DNA of 64,000 nucleotides from Dactylosporangium sp040689395 (GTDB lineage Bacteria; Actinomycetota; Actinomycetes; Mycobacteriales; Micromonosporaceae), in NCBI RefSeq assembly GCF_040689395.1, contig NZ_JBFAZX010000032.1, positions 1-64,000 on the forward strand. The letters run 5' to 3'. The notes under the pieces are model-generated. The model made no database searches. It saw only the letters and a program-made list of their open reading frames with translations, and was not told the origin of the DNA. The stretch's first letter is position 1, and each line of letters opens with the position of its first letter. Shown one piece after another: positions 14,678-23,488 of this stretch. The position numbers were made by a program, and so were the translations under genes.

Positions 14678-15311
14678 TATGCGGGTCGCGCCGCCCAAAC
14701 GTGGAATCCCGGGACGCTCAGCGCCGGGAACCGCGGCCAACCCGCCACGCGGGCCCCGCCGGCGGTGACGTCACGGCGATGGGCCGAGCTGAAATGGGGG
14801 CGCGACCGCAGTCGCGCCCCACGCTCCCAGACCCTGTGTCCGGCCGGTGCGGCAGTGACGTTCGAGCGCGGCCTTCGTTCCGGCGCGGCGCGAGCTGGCT
14901 GCCCGTGGCGTGCCGTTGTCTACTGGTCGCGTGATCCCCCCTGACCCGACACCGGTGGATGCCCGGTCCACGGCCCCCGCCGGCCCCCGCCGCCTGCGCT
15001 CCGGACGTCCCGTCGGTTGACGGTGGACACCCGGCCGGCCGGCAGTGGGGAGTAACGAACCGCGGTCATCCTTCCCGAAGTAGGACGCAAAGAAGGTACG
15101 CGCAGCCGCCGGGTGGATGTCAACCGTCCCACGGGATGGAATTCGGCACGGCGGCGTGTCGTCCAGGCGTGTCGGACCCGGTTCACCCACATGCTCACAG
15201 TTCGTGTCGTCCAGGTCACGCCGCGTCGCGGCCCAGCTGGTGACGGTCCGTGTTCACCGGCCCCCGAGCCGGGCCAGAGCTGGCCCGGAGCCGGCATCGA
15301 GCGCCGTGCAA
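14678..15311. other. 634-bp gene-free stretch between lnt and the lysine operon
   Basis: No open frame here has convincing codon structure or family resemblance. It holds a strong hairpin (14797-14820) and a 13-bp direct repeat CGTGTCGTCCAGG near 15155 and again about 48 bp later. It probably contains the lnt promoter and the end of the lysine operon transcript. Confidence 0.45.
14797..14820 (-). terminator. Hairpin, possible terminator of the lysine operon
   Basis: GGGGCGCGAC and GTCGCGCCCC form a perfect 10-bp stem with a 4-base loop. On the minus strand it is followed by CCATTTC, only a weak T-run. It lies about 490 bp after the last lysine-operon gene. Confidence 0.45.
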
Positions 15312-16526
15312 TCACCCTGCGGTCACCCGCAGCCCCTCACACAACCGGGCGGCGACACCAGGATGGTCGGCGGCGAGCAACCCCGCGGCGGCCAGGACAT
15401 AGTCGGCGTCGACGGCGACACGCGGTGCGCGGGGCAGCGCCCACCCGCCGGCGTGGTCGTGCAAAGTCGGTGCGATCGCCGCGGCGGCCGCGGCACGTCC
15501 AGCATGCCGGAACACACCACCGGACGCCACGACCGACACGACATGTCGCAGGTCGCGTCCCGCCCTGGCATGGCGACGCACCGCGACGGTGACCGCCGCG
15601 GCCGCCGGCCCCAGCGGGCCCGCCGCGACCAGGACACGTTCCAGCTCGGCGGCGGCGCGGATACCGTCGCTGTTCCACCGCACACCGAGGTCACCCTCGA
15701 CCGTCCGGGCGTGCCACAACACCCCGGCGACCGCGTCCGGGGCCGTCTCACGCGGCTGCAACGCCGAATACACGTCGGTGGTGGCCCCGCCCACGTCGAC
15801 GACGAGCAGATCCCCGCCGGCACCGGCGGCCAGCACCCCGACACCGGTCAGGACCGCGTCCGGGGTCGCGGCGGCGACCATCCGGGCGAAACGGACGCCA
15901 CGGGACAGCCGTTTACCGCCGATGACGTGGCTGATGAACATGTCACGGATCGCGGCACGGGCCGGGCCCGGGTCGATGACCCCGATGCGGGGCAGCACGT
16001 TACCGGTCGCGGTGACCGGCAACCCCCGCGCCGCGAGCAGGCCCGTGACATGCTCACGGGCATCGGCGTTACCGGCCACGACGACCGGGACCCGCCACCT
16101 CGCGGCCGCCAGCCGCCCGGCGTTGTGCACGATGGTGCCGGAGTCGCCGCCGTCGGTGCCACCGGCGAGCAGGACCACATCGGGCCTGGCCGCCCGCACC
16201 CCGGCCAGCGCCGCCACGGTGAGCCGCCCCGCGGCGACATGCACCACCCGGGCACCCGCGGACAGCGCGACCCGGTGAGCGGCGTCCGCGGACACGAGCG
16301 CCTCATAGCCGACGACCGCCAGGCGCAACCCGCCACCGGCCGACGAGCAGCAGTACACGTGCTCGACCGGCCCGGCAGCGGCCAGCAACACCTCGACACC
16401 CTCCAGGACATCGGTGCCCAAGGTCGTCGGATGCGTCGCCGTGCCCACCAACCGGCCCTCACGCAGGTCGACGACTGCGAGTTTCGTGTCGGTCGACCCC
16501 ACGTCGAGGCAGGCGGCGCGGCTCAC
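15312..16526 (-). CDS. MutL/GlmL-type ATPase, probable reactivating factor for lysine 5,6-aminomutase
   Basis: The protein has 404 residues with the actin-like ATPase layout of the glutamate-mutase MutL (GlmL) family: CLDVGSTDTKLAVVD as the first phosphate-binding loop, VVLLAGGTDGGDSGTI in the middle, LLVVDVGGATTDVYS as the second loop and VVASGGVFRHAG near the end. Such proteins reactivate adenosylcobalamin-dependent mutases by exchanging damaged cofactor; lysine fermenters carry a homologue beside kamDE. As last gene of the operon, with a GTG start overlapping kal by 4 bp, it most likely serves KamDE. The function is inferred from family and position. Confidence 0.82.
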   Translation of the reverse strand: MSRAACLDVGSTDTKLAVVDLREGRLVGTATHPTTLGTDVLEGVEVLLAAAGPVEHVYCCSSAGGGLRLAVVGYEALVSADAAHRVALSAGARVVHVAAGRLTVAALAGVRAARPDVVLLAGGTDGGDSGTIVHNAGRLAAARWRVPVVVAGNADAREHVTGLLAARGLPVTATGNVLPRIGVIDPGPARAAIRDMFISHVIGGKRLSRGVRFARMVAAATPDAVLTGVGVLAAGAGGDLLVVDVGGATTDVYSALQPRETAPDAVAGVLWHARTVEGDLGVRWNSDGIRAAAELERVLVAAGPLGPAAAAVTVAVRRHARAGRDLRHVVSVVASGGVFRHAGRAAAAAAIAPTLHDHAGGWALPRAPRVAVDADYVLAAAGLLAADHPGVAARLCEGLRVTAG

Positions 16527-16915
16527 GCGGCGGGCACGACGACAGTGCCGGTCGCCGACACGGCCAGCAGCGGCGGATCGAGCACGGCCGCCGCCGACGG
16601 GCCGGCCTCAGGAGTACCACGGCAGGTGACATGGCAGGTGAAGTCGACGGTGCGGCTGCGGCTGCCCTGCCGCGTGACGACGGCGGTGACCTCCACGACG
16701 TCACCGGCACGGACCGGGGCGTGGAACGTGACGGCACTGTACCCGGCGAACAGACCCTCGTCACCGTCCGTGCGGATGCACAACTCGGTCGCGGCGTCGC
16801 CGAACAGGGCCAGGCTGTACGCACCGTCGACGAGGTTCCCGCCGTAGTGGGCATGCGCATACGGCACGTACCGGCGGTGCACGACCGTCGCCCCGACTTT
16901 GCTCACCGGACTCAC
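16523..16915 (-). CDS. kal: 3-aminobutyryl-CoA ammonia-lyase (hotdog fold)
   Basis: The 130-residue protein has the hotdog thioesterase/dehydratase fold and resembles Kal, which removes ammonia from L-3-aminobutyryl-CoA to give crotonyl-CoA late in lysine fermentation. Supporting strings are RRYVPYAHAHYGGNLVDGAY (helix and active-site region) and FAGYSAVTFHAPVRAGDVVE. Length and position between kamE and the reactivase agree. GTG start and stop both overlap neighbours by 4 bp. A generic hotdog enzyme is the alternative, but the operon context makes Kal much more likely. Confidence 0.85.
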   Translation of the reverse strand: MSPVSKVGATVVHRRYVPYAHAHYGGNLVDGAYSLALFGDAATELCIRTDGDEGLFAGYSAVTFHAPVRAGDVVEVTAVVTRQGSRSRTVDFTCHVTCRGTPEAGPSAAAVLDPPLLAVSATGTVVVPAA

Positions 16916-17646
16916 CGGGCACCCCCTGCGGTGTGCGCGAGATACGACGCGACCTCGCGAGGCGTGGTGCCACGACCGAAGATCCGGTCGACGCCGAGTT
17001 CGCCGGCCATCCGCTCGTCGAACCGGGGCCCGCCGGCGACCAGCAGCGGCCGGCGGGCCGGCGCGAACGCCTCCCGGAACGCCGCCGACATGGCACGGGT
17101 GTTGTGCAGATGCGCATCACGCTGGGTGACGACCTGTGACACGAGCACCGCGTCCGCCTGTTCCGCCGTCGCGGCCGCGACGAGATCAGCGACCGTAACC
17201 TGCGCGCCGAGATTGACCACTCGCATCTCCCGGTAGTACTCCAGGCCCTTCTCCCCGGCGATACCCTTCACGTTGAGGATCGCGTCGATGCCCACCGTAT
17301 GCGCGTCAGTGCCGATACACGCCCCGACAACGACGAACTTGCGCCGCAACCGGCCACGGATCGCCGCATTCACGTCCTTCGCCGACAACAGCGGAAAGTC
17401 CCGCTCGGCGACGACGACCTTCCCCGGCTCGACCAGATGGTTGACCCGCCCATACACCACGAAGAACGTGTGCCCGTCACCGATCGGCCGCGCGTGCACC
17501 ACCATCGCCGGGTCGATACCCATCTTCCCCGCCAGCTGCAGCGCCGCGCCCTCACCCCGCCGGCCCGCCGGCAACGGCAGCGTGAACGAGACCTGCACCA
17601 TGCCGTCACCAGTCGTGTCCCCGTACGGCCGGACGACGTCACTCAC
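16912..17646 (-). CDS. kamE: Lysine 5,6-aminomutase beta subunit
   Basis: KamE is the B12-binding subunit of the adenosylcobalamin- and PLP-dependent enzyme that moves the terminal amino group of lysine or beta-lysine to the neighbouring carbon. The 244 residues include the base-off cobalamin motif D-x-H-x2-G in CIGTDAHTVGIDAILNVKG, and the lysine of NVKG corresponds to the residue that forms the internal PLP aldimine. VLVSQVVTQRDAHLHN and LLVAGGPRFDERMAGELG belong to the Rossmann-like B12 domain. The GTG start overlaps the end of kamD by 8 bp. Confidence 0.94.
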   Translation of the reverse strand: MSDVVRPYGDTTGDGMVQVSFTLPLPAGRRGEGAALQLAGKMGIDPAMVVHARPIGDGHTFFVVYGRVNHLVEPGKVVVAERDFPLLSAKDVNAAIRGRLRRKFVVVGACIGTDAHTVGIDAILNVKGIAGEKGLEYYREMRVVNLGAQVTVADLVAAATAEQADAVLVSQVVTQRDAHLHNTRAMSAAFREAFAPARRPLLVAGGPRFDERMAGELGVDRIFGRGTTPREVASYLAHTAGGAR

Positions 17647-19219
17647 CGCACGCCCCCTCCCGCACCGCCGGCACCTCGCTCAGCAACGCCTCCGCCGGAT
17701 TCCAGTAGCCCGGCTCCCGTCGCGCGACACCGTCGAGCCCCTTACCCCCGTCAGCCGGCCGGCGCATGATCCCGAACGTGCCGTCGGCGATCGCCGCGAG
17801 CAACCCCTCGTCCACGATCCGCCCCAGCAGCTCGACCGCCTCCCGCAGCACGACCGCCGCCCGGTCCTTGATGAACGGACCCGGCGTGAAGTCCTCGTGC
17901 AGGTTCCCCGCCGCCCGCATCACGTAGTGAACGTTCTGCAACGCGATGTCACGATCGGACAACCACGGCGTGACAACCGCCTCCGTCATCATCCCCACCA
18001 GCAGAATCCCCTGACCGGTGAGCATCCCGGCAAGATTGAAGAACCCATCGAGGAGATTGCCGCGGAACACGTCACCGGTCATGTGCCGCGTCGGCGGCAT
18101 CCACTTCAGCGGCGCACCCGGAAACAACTCCCGCGCCAGCAACGCATGAGCCAGCTCCAGCCGGAACGACTCCGGCAGATCCGGATCGATCTCGAACGCG
18201 TGCCCGAGGCCCAGCTGCCACGTCTGCAGCCCCGCCTCCCGCGCGAAGAACTCGTTGAGCAGCTGCGACACCGTGACGGTGTGCGCCGCCTCGACCGCGT
18301 CGGCCGTGGTGAGATAATTGTCCTCACCCGTATTGATGATGATCCCCGCCCGCGCATGGACCTGCCGCGAGAACCGCTGATCCACGAACGTCCGCACCGG
18401 ATTGATGTCACGGAACAGAATCCCGTACATCGAATCGTTCAGCATCATGTCCAGCCGTTCAAGCCCTGCCAGCACGGCGATCTCCGGCATGCACAGCCCC
18501 GACGCGTAGTTCGTCAGCCGCACATACCGGCCCACCTCTTTCGACGTCACATCCAGCGCCGCCCGCATGAGCCGGAAATTCTCCTGCGTGGCATACGTGC
18601 CCGCGAACCCCTCCCGGGTCGCGCCCTCCGGCACGAAGTCCAGCAACGACTGCCCCGTGGAACGAATCACCGCGATCACATCGGCACCGGCCCGCGCCGC
18701 CGCCTGCGCCTGCGGAATGTCCTCATAGATGTCACCGGTGGCGACGATCAGATACACCCACGGCCGGCGAACCGGATCACCGTGCCGCGCCACCAGCCGC
18801 TCCCGCTCCCGCCGCCGGCGGTCGATCCGGGCGACACCACGCCCCACCGCCGCCGTCGCCGCCCGCCGGGCCCGCCCGCTCTTGCCCGGATCCGGTACCT
18901 CGAAACGCACACTGCCCGCCGCGGCCTTCTGCGCCAGCAACGTCAGATCGGCGTGCCCGTCACGAACCAACGCCGCATACACCGGCAGCAGCACCCCATG
19001 GCCGAGACCGACATCGGCGACAACCGCATCGACCAGCCGGTTCACCCACGGAATGCCGTCCGGGTCCGCACCGCCGATCCCCGCCAGACGCAACGTCGCA
19101 CGCTCCACGGCGACCGTCGTGTGCGTCCTGGCCAACTCCACCACCGGCGCACCCGCGGCGGCGGCCAGCCGCCGGGCACGAGCCACCGTCCGCCCGTCCA
19201 GCCCCAGTTTCCCGCTCAC
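17639..19219 (-). CDS. kamD: Lysine 5,6-aminomutase alpha subunit
   Basis: The 526-residue TIM-barrel subunit matches KamD in length and sequence: PWVNRLVDAVVADVGLGHGV, VIRSTGQSLLDFVPEGAT, TYATQENFRLMRAALD, LTNYASGLCMPEIAVLAGLE, FRDINPVRTFVDQRFSRQVH and IIINTGEDNYLTTADAVEAA. These residues surround the substrate and cofactors. The GTG at 19219 (SGKLGLDGRTVARARRLA) is taken as start because it gives the family length; upstream in-frame sequence lies inside the amidohydrolase gene. It is the catalytic partner of the overlapping kamE. Confidence 0.94.
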   Translation of the reverse strand: MSGKLGLDGRTVARARRLAAAAGAPVVELARTHTTVAVERATLRLAGIGGADPDGIPWVNRLVDAVVADVGLGHGVLLPVYAALVRDGHADLTLLAQKAAAGSVRFEVPDPGKSGRARRAATAAVGRGVARIDRRRRERERLVARHGDPVRRPWVYLIVATGDIYEDIPQAQAAARAGADVIAVIRSTGQSLLDFVPEGATREGFAGTYATQENFRLMRAALDVTSKEVGRYVRLTNYASGLCMPEIAVLAGLERLDMMLNDSMYGILFRDINPVRTFVDQRFSRQVHARAGIIINTGEDNYLTTADAVEAAHTVTVSQLLNEFFAREAGLQTWQLGLGHAFEIDPDLPESFRLELAHALLARELFPGAPLKWMPPTRHMTGDVFRGNLLDGFFNLAGMLTGQGILLVGMMTEAVVTPWLSDRDIALQNVHYVMRAAGNLHEDFTPGPFIKDRAAVVLREAVELLGRIVDEGLLAAIADGTFGIMRRPADGGKGLDGVARREPGYWNPAEALLSEVPAVREGACGE

Positions 19220-19232
19220 CGCCGCCTCCCGC

Positions 19233-20735
19233 TCATGTCGTGTGAATCTCGACGCCACCCAGCACCGTGGTCCGGGCCGCCGGGCTGACCTCGCCACCGA
19301 CAACGCCACCGAGACGCTCGCTCGTCTCCCAGACCGTGAACGTGGCACTACCACCAGGGTTGAGCACACCCTCATCGTCGACCCCGGCCGCCCGCCACCC
19401 ACCACGGGTATGCGCGGCGAACGCCGCCTTACCACCCAGACGCTGCACCGGATTGTGGTGACGCATCGCCGCCCGGCAACCACCCCACGGATCCAGCGGC
19501 GTCACCGGACTGTCCGACCCGAACGCCAGCAACACCCCGACACCCGCCATCGACCCGATCGGATTCGCCGCCAGAGCCCGCCCCGCACCGAGCCGCTGCG
19601 CGTACATGCCATGCCCGCCACCCCACAGCCGATCAAACGCCGGCTGCACCGACGCGACAATCCCGAACTCCACGAACCGGGCGATCGCCGCCCTGTCCAG
19701 CAACTCGGCGTGCTCCACACGATGCCGCCCGGCCCGCAACCGCTCCACACCCACCCTGGCCGCGGCACCCGCGAACCCGGCCAGCACCGTGTCGACAGCC
19801 CGATCACCGATGGCGTGGAACCCGCCCTGCACCCCGTGCCCGACACAACCGACAAGATGCTCGGTGACCTGCTCCACGGTGAGATAACCATGACCACACG
19901 AGCCCGGCTCGTCGCCATAGTCCGCACGCAGGTGAGCGGTGCGGGCACCGAGAGCCCCATCCGCGTACAGATCTCCCGCCGCGCCGATCGCACCGAGCTC
20001 ACGAGCCTTCGCCGCCGCCCCAATCTCCCCCCACAACCCGAACACCCGCGGCAACCGCGGCCCATGCCCCAGCGCGGCGACGAAATCGTCCTCCCCCGAC
20101 GTGCCCGGCCCCCCACACTCGTGCACCGCGGCGATACCCAGCGCCGCCGCATGCCGCAACGCCGCCCGCTGCGCGGCACCCAACTGCGCCGACGTGATCG
20201 ACCCGTACGCCGCCTCCCGCACCACATGATGGGCGTCACGACGCAGCCAGCCGCCATCGTCATACCCGGCCGCGACCCTCGCCTCATCACTGAGCAACGC
20301 CGTGGACACCAGCGCCGCGTGCACACACGTGCGGGACAGATACACCCGCCGGCCACCACCGGCCCGATCCAGCTGCGCGGCACTCGGAGTGCGCTGATCC
20401 GCCCACCCCGACTCGTCCCAGCCGTGACCGATGACAACCGCATCCCCGGGCAACGCCGCCGCGTGCGCCGCGACCGCATCGAGCACCTCCACCGCCGACG
20501 CCGCACCCGACAGGTCAAGACCCTGCAGCGTGAGCCCGGTCGCGCTCAGATGCACGTGCGCGTCGACGAACGCCGGCGTCACCAGGGCACCCTCGAGATC
20601 GACGACCCGGTCCGCGCCACCGGGCGCGTCCGCGTCAGGCCCGAGCCAGGACATACGGCCACCGTCGACGAGCAACGCGGTGGCGGAAGGATCGGCCGGA
20701 GTGTGGACGAGGCCACCGCGGTAAAGGGTCTTCAT
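19233..20735 (-). CDS. Metal-dependent amidohydrolase (YtcJ-like)
   Basis: The 500-residue protein has the amidohydrolase metal sites: DAHVHLS after the first sheet, ADGALG, GGFHAIGDRAVDTVL, HRVEHAELLDRAAI and AFGSDSPVTPLDPW. It belongs to the YtcJ-like branch, whose members hydrolyse amides, imides or formamides of small amines. Its place between kdd and kamD, with an ATG overlapping the kdd stop by 4 bp, suggests it acts on an N-acylated lysine or diaminohexanoate, or clears a cyclised by-product. That substrate is a guess. It is not one of the classical lysine-fermentation enzymes. Confidence 0.8.
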   Translation of the reverse strand: MKTLYRGGLVHTPADPSATALLVDGGRMSWLGPDADAPGGADRVVDLEGALVTPAFVDAHVHLSATGLTLQGLDLSGAASAVEVLDAVAAHAAALPGDAVVIGHGWDESGWADQRTPSAAQLDRAGGGRRVYLSRTCVHAALVSTALLSDEARVAAGYDDGGWLRRDAHHVVREAAYGSITSAQLGAAQRAALRHAAALGIAAVHECGGPGTSGEDDFVAALGHGPRLPRVFGLWGEIGAAAKARELGAIGAAGDLYADGALGARTAHLRADYGDEPGSCGHGYLTVEQVTEHLVGCVGHGVQGGFHAIGDRAVDTVLAGFAGAAARVGVERLRAGRHRVEHAELLDRAAIARFVEFGIVASVQPAFDRLWGGGHGMYAQRLGAGRALAANPIGSMAGVGVLLAFGSDSPVTPLDPWGGCRAAMRHHNPVQRLGGKAAFAAHTRGGWRAAGVDDEGVLNPGGSATFTVWETSERLGGVVGGEVSPAARTTVLGGVEIHTT

Positions 20736-21799
20736 GCCGCCCAGTCTGCCAACCGCGGCCGCAACCGCGCCTGGAACAACTGCCGCACCGCACTGTCGGA
20801 TCGCAGCAGACCCAGCGCATACTCGGCGTGGCCGGGCACATAACCGTTGCCGATGAGCATCGTCACATCCGCCGCGAGGCCCTCCGCACCCAGCGCCGCC
20901 GCCGGGAACGACGTGGCCATGGAGAAGAACACCACCGTCCCCCCGGGCGCCGTGGCCAGGATCGCGGCATGCTCACAACCGGGAACCTCGACACACACCA
21001 CCGTCAGATCCCCCGGCCCGCCACACCCCTCCAGGACGGCGGCCAGACCGGCCGCGTCACGGGCGTCGGCGACCACGACCGACCCCGCCAGCCCCGCACT
21101 GGCCAGCAGGTCACGCTCGGCGTCGTCACGGACCACCCCGACGCTCACCACCCGGTCACCGCCGGCCGCGCGGGCCGCGGCCAGCGCCAGACTGCCGCTC
21201 TTACCGGCCGCACCCAGCACCACGACCCGGACCGGCCCGCCCCGCTCGGCCAGAATGCCGCGCAGACTCCGCGCGACCAGCGCCGGGGCGCCGCACACGT
21301 CGAACACGGCCAGGGCCAGCCCCGGATCAAGATCGTCGGGCAGCACCGCGGCGATCGACCGAGCGAACAGGATCGCGTGGCCCTCGCACGGCACCTGCTC
21401 ACCGAGGCCGTCCCAGCGTCGCAGCCCGTCAGTGACCGCCAGCGGCGTGAGGGTGAGCGAAACCAGGGTCGCGACCCGGTCGCCGGGGCGCAGCCCGAGC
21501 GGCGACGCGGGCCCCGCCTCCTCGACCGTGCCGATGAGCATCCCGCCGGAGCCGGTCACCGGGTTGTGCATCTTGCCCCGGGTCTCGATGATCCCGAGCA
21601 CCGCAGCGCGGATGCGGTCCCCGTCGCCGCCGTGCTCGGCTGCCAGCTGCCGGTAGCTCGCCGCGTCGAGGTTGAGCCGCTGCACGCCGACGCGGACCTC
21701 GTCGTCGGCGATCCGCGGGGACGCGTCGAGGCGCAACGCCGCCTGCGGCAGCACCCCGGCCGGAGCAATCACCCGATGCAACCCGATTGGCGAACTCAT
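20732..21799 (-). CDS. kdd: L-erythro-3,5-diaminohexanoate dehydrogenase
   Basis: Kdd oxidatively deaminates 3,5-diaminohexanoate to 5-amino-3-oxohexanoate with NAD(P). The 355-residue protein resembles Kdd: an N-terminal domain (GLHRVIAPAGVLPQAALRLD, RGKMHNPVTGSGGMLIGTVE) and a Rossmann domain with VRVVVLGAAGKSGSLALAAA and a conserved end (TMLIGNGYVPGHAEYALGLL). The ATG at 21799 is chosen over 21871 because the upstream part is low-GC promoter sequence and lacks similarity. It is the first gene of the six-gene lysine operon and divergent from kamA. Confidence 0.88.
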   Translation of the reverse strand: MSSPIGLHRVIAPAGVLPQAALRLDASPRIADDEVRVGVQRLNLDAASYRQLAAEHGGDGDRIRAAVLGIIETRGKMHNPVTGSGGMLIGTVEEAGPASPLGLRPGDRVATLVSLTLTPLAVTDGLRRWDGLGEQVPCEGHAILFARSIAAVLPDDLDPGLALAVFDVCGAPALVARSLRGILAERGGPVRVVVLGAAGKSGSLALAAARAAGGDRVVSVGVVRDDAERDLLASAGLAGSVVVADARDAAGLAAVLEGCGGPGDLTVVCVEVPGCEHAAILATAPGGTVVFFSMATSFPAAALGAEGLAADVTMLIGNGYVPGHAEYALGLLRSDSAVRQLFQARLRPRLADWAA

Positions 21800-21920
21800 T
21801 TCCCGCACCACCCGATGTGTGCCGAAGATTTTCCGGCAGAATAACGCAATCACAGGATATCTTTCAAGCACGACGAGCGCACGGTGCGGGCGGCTGGCTT
21901 CCCGCCCTGCGACGGTAAAA

Positions 21921-21973
21921 CTTCCGGCTCAAGGATCGCTTGACGGAAGATTTCCCGCTAGTCTCCCGACTAG
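21921..21973. promoter_or_regulatory. Two inverted repeats in the kdd/kamA divergent region
   Basis: CTTCCGGCTCAAG pairs with CTTGACGGAAG across 21921-21948, apart from a small bulge. CTAGT-CTCCCG-ACTAG follows at 21958-21973. The 199-bp region is AT-richer than both genes. The repeats are candidates for a shared lysine-responsive operator. No known riboswitch was recognised. Confidence 0.42.
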
Positions 21974-21998
21974 GCGGAAAAATTAAGGGAGCGGGATC

Positions 21999-23333
21999 GT
22001 GCAGCCATACATCTACCAGCGCCACGCGCTCGAAGAACCCGACTGGCGACGCTTCCCCGCCTGGACGACCGTCACCCGCGAACAGTGGGAATCCGCCCAA
22101 TGGCAACGCGCCCACTGCGTCAAGAACATCAACCAGCTACGCACCGTCCTCGGCGACCACGTCACCGACACCTTCTACGACGACCTCGCCACCGACCAGG
22201 CCAACCACGCCACCATGTCCATGCTCATCCCCCCACAGATGATCAACACCATGGTGCCCGCCACCACCCCCACCGACGACACCCTCCGCAACGACCCTAT
22301 CCGCCGCTACATGCTCCCCATCGCCAGCGACCGCCTCACCGACTGGCCCTCCCACCCCTACGCCACCCGCGACTCCCTCCACGAACACGACATGTGGGTC
22401 GCCGAAGGACTCACCCACCGCTACCCCACCAAAGTCCTCGCCGAACTCCTCGCCACCTGCCCCCAGTACTGCGGCCACTGCACCCGCATGGACCTCGTCG
22501 GCAACAACACCCCCACCGTCACCAAACTCAAACTCGCCAGCAAACCCACCGACCGCCACACCGCCATCCTCGACTACCTACGCACCCACCCCGGCGTCCG
22601 AGACGTCGTCGTCTCCGGCGGAGACGTCGCCAACCTCCCCTGGCACCAGCTCGAGTCCTTCCTCATGCAACTGCTCGCCATCGACACCATCCGCGACATC
22701 CGCCTCGCCACCAAGGCCCTCATGGGCCTCCCGCAGCACTGGCTGCAACCCACTGTCGTCGAAGGCCTCGAACGCGTCGCCCGCACCGCCGCCCGCCGCG
22801 GCGTCAACCTCGCCATCCATACTCACGTCAACCACGCCCGGTCCCTCACCCCACTCGTCGCCAAGGCCGCCCACACCGCGCTCGAAGTCGGCGTCCGCGA
22901 CGTGCGCAACCAGGGCGTCCTCATGCGCGGCGTCAACGCCACGACCCCCGACCTGCTCGACCTCTGCTTCGCCCTCCAGGGCGAGGCCGGCATCCTGCCC
23001 TATTACTTCTACATGTGCGACATGATCCCCAACGCCGAACACTGGCGCGTCGCCGTCTGGCAGGCACAGCGACTCCAGCACGACATCATGGGCTACCTGC
23101 CCGGATACGCCACCCCCCGCATCGTCTGCGACGTGCCCTACGTCGGCAAACGCTGGGTCCACATGGTCACCGAGTACGACCGCGAACGCGGCATCAGCTA
23201 CTGGACCAAGAACTACCGCACCAGCATCGAGGACGACGCCACCCAACTCGACCGCACCTACCCCTACTACGACCCCATCGACACCCTGCCCGAAACCGGC
23301 GCCGACTGGTGGCGCAAAGAGCACGCCGAGTAG
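21999..23333 (+). CDS. kamA: Lysine 2,3-aminomutase (radical SAM, KamA family)
   Basis: KamA interconverts L-lysine and L-beta-lysine with S-adenosylmethionine, a 4Fe-4S cluster and PLP. The 444-residue protein has the cluster motif C-x3-C-x2-C in LLATCPQYCGHCTRMDLVGN, the radical-SAM strand GVRDVVVSGGDVANLPWHQL, IRDIRLATKALMGLPQHWLQ, and a late PYVGKRWVHMV whose lysine is the likely PLP ligand. In clostridial KamA that lysine lies in a glycine-rich loop, so the site differs. The GTG at 21999 follows AAGGGAG. It is divergent from kdd and presumably feeds beta-lysine to KamDE. Codon use is extremely C-ending in the first half. Confidence 0.88.
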   Translation: MQPYIYQRHALEEPDWRRFPAWTTVTREQWESAQWQRAHCVKNINQLRTVLGDHVTDTFYDDLATDQANHATMSMLIPPQMINTMVPATTPTDDTLRNDPIRRYMLPIASDRLTDWPSHPYATRDSLHEHDMWVAEGLTHRYPTKVLAELLATCPQYCGHCTRMDLVGNNTPTVTKLKLASKPTDRHTAILDYLRTHPGVRDVVVSGGDVANLPWHQLESFLMQLLAIDTIRDIRLATKALMGLPQHWLQPTVVEGLERVARTAARRGVNLAIHTHVNHARSLTPLVAKAAHTALEVGVRDVRNQGVLMRGVNATTPDLLDLCFALQGEAGILPYYFYMCDMIPNAEHWRVAVWQAQRLQHDIMGYLPGYATPRIVCDVPYVGKRWVHMVTEYDRERGISYWTKNYRTSIEDDATQLDRTYPYYDPIDTLPETGADWWRKEHAE

Positions 23334-23375
23334 GCCCCGGCTCCGAGCGCGAGGTAGCCCACGCGCCGCGCCGAA

Positions 23376-23406
23376 AAACGAAAGTCTGCCGCGCAGCGGC
23401 TCGTTT
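23376..23406 (+). terminator. Hairpin after kamA
   Basis: AAACGA and TCGTTT enclose GCCGC-GCA-GCGGC, 43 bp past the kamA stop. It fits a terminator and overlaps the start of repeat copy 1. Confidence 0.5.
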
Positions 23407-23480
23407 GTGCTGTTCAGACGTGGCGAAGCCACGTCGTGTATCGCGTCCTAGGATGCTAGGAAATGACGTCGACGCTGCGG
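23385..23480 (+). repeat. About 95-bp repeat, copy 1
   Basis: The unit contains CTGCCGCG-AGCGGCTCG, a hairpin (ACGTGGCGAAGCCACGT), and the palindrome TCCTAGGATGCTAGGA. A related copy in the same orientation is at 24058-24150, on the other side of gtrA. Overall similarity is roughly three quarters by eye. Confidence 0.7.
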
Positions 23481-23488
23481 ACCCTGAG

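Noticed and set aside
14771..15190. 139-codon minus-strand frame between lnt and the lysine operon
   Set aside because: Composition is random-like, with no ribosome-binding site or recognisable motif.
21800..21998. Possible cobalamin or lysine riboswitch ahead of kdd or kamA
   Set aside because: The conserved cores of these riboswitches are not visible; only short inverted repeats are present.
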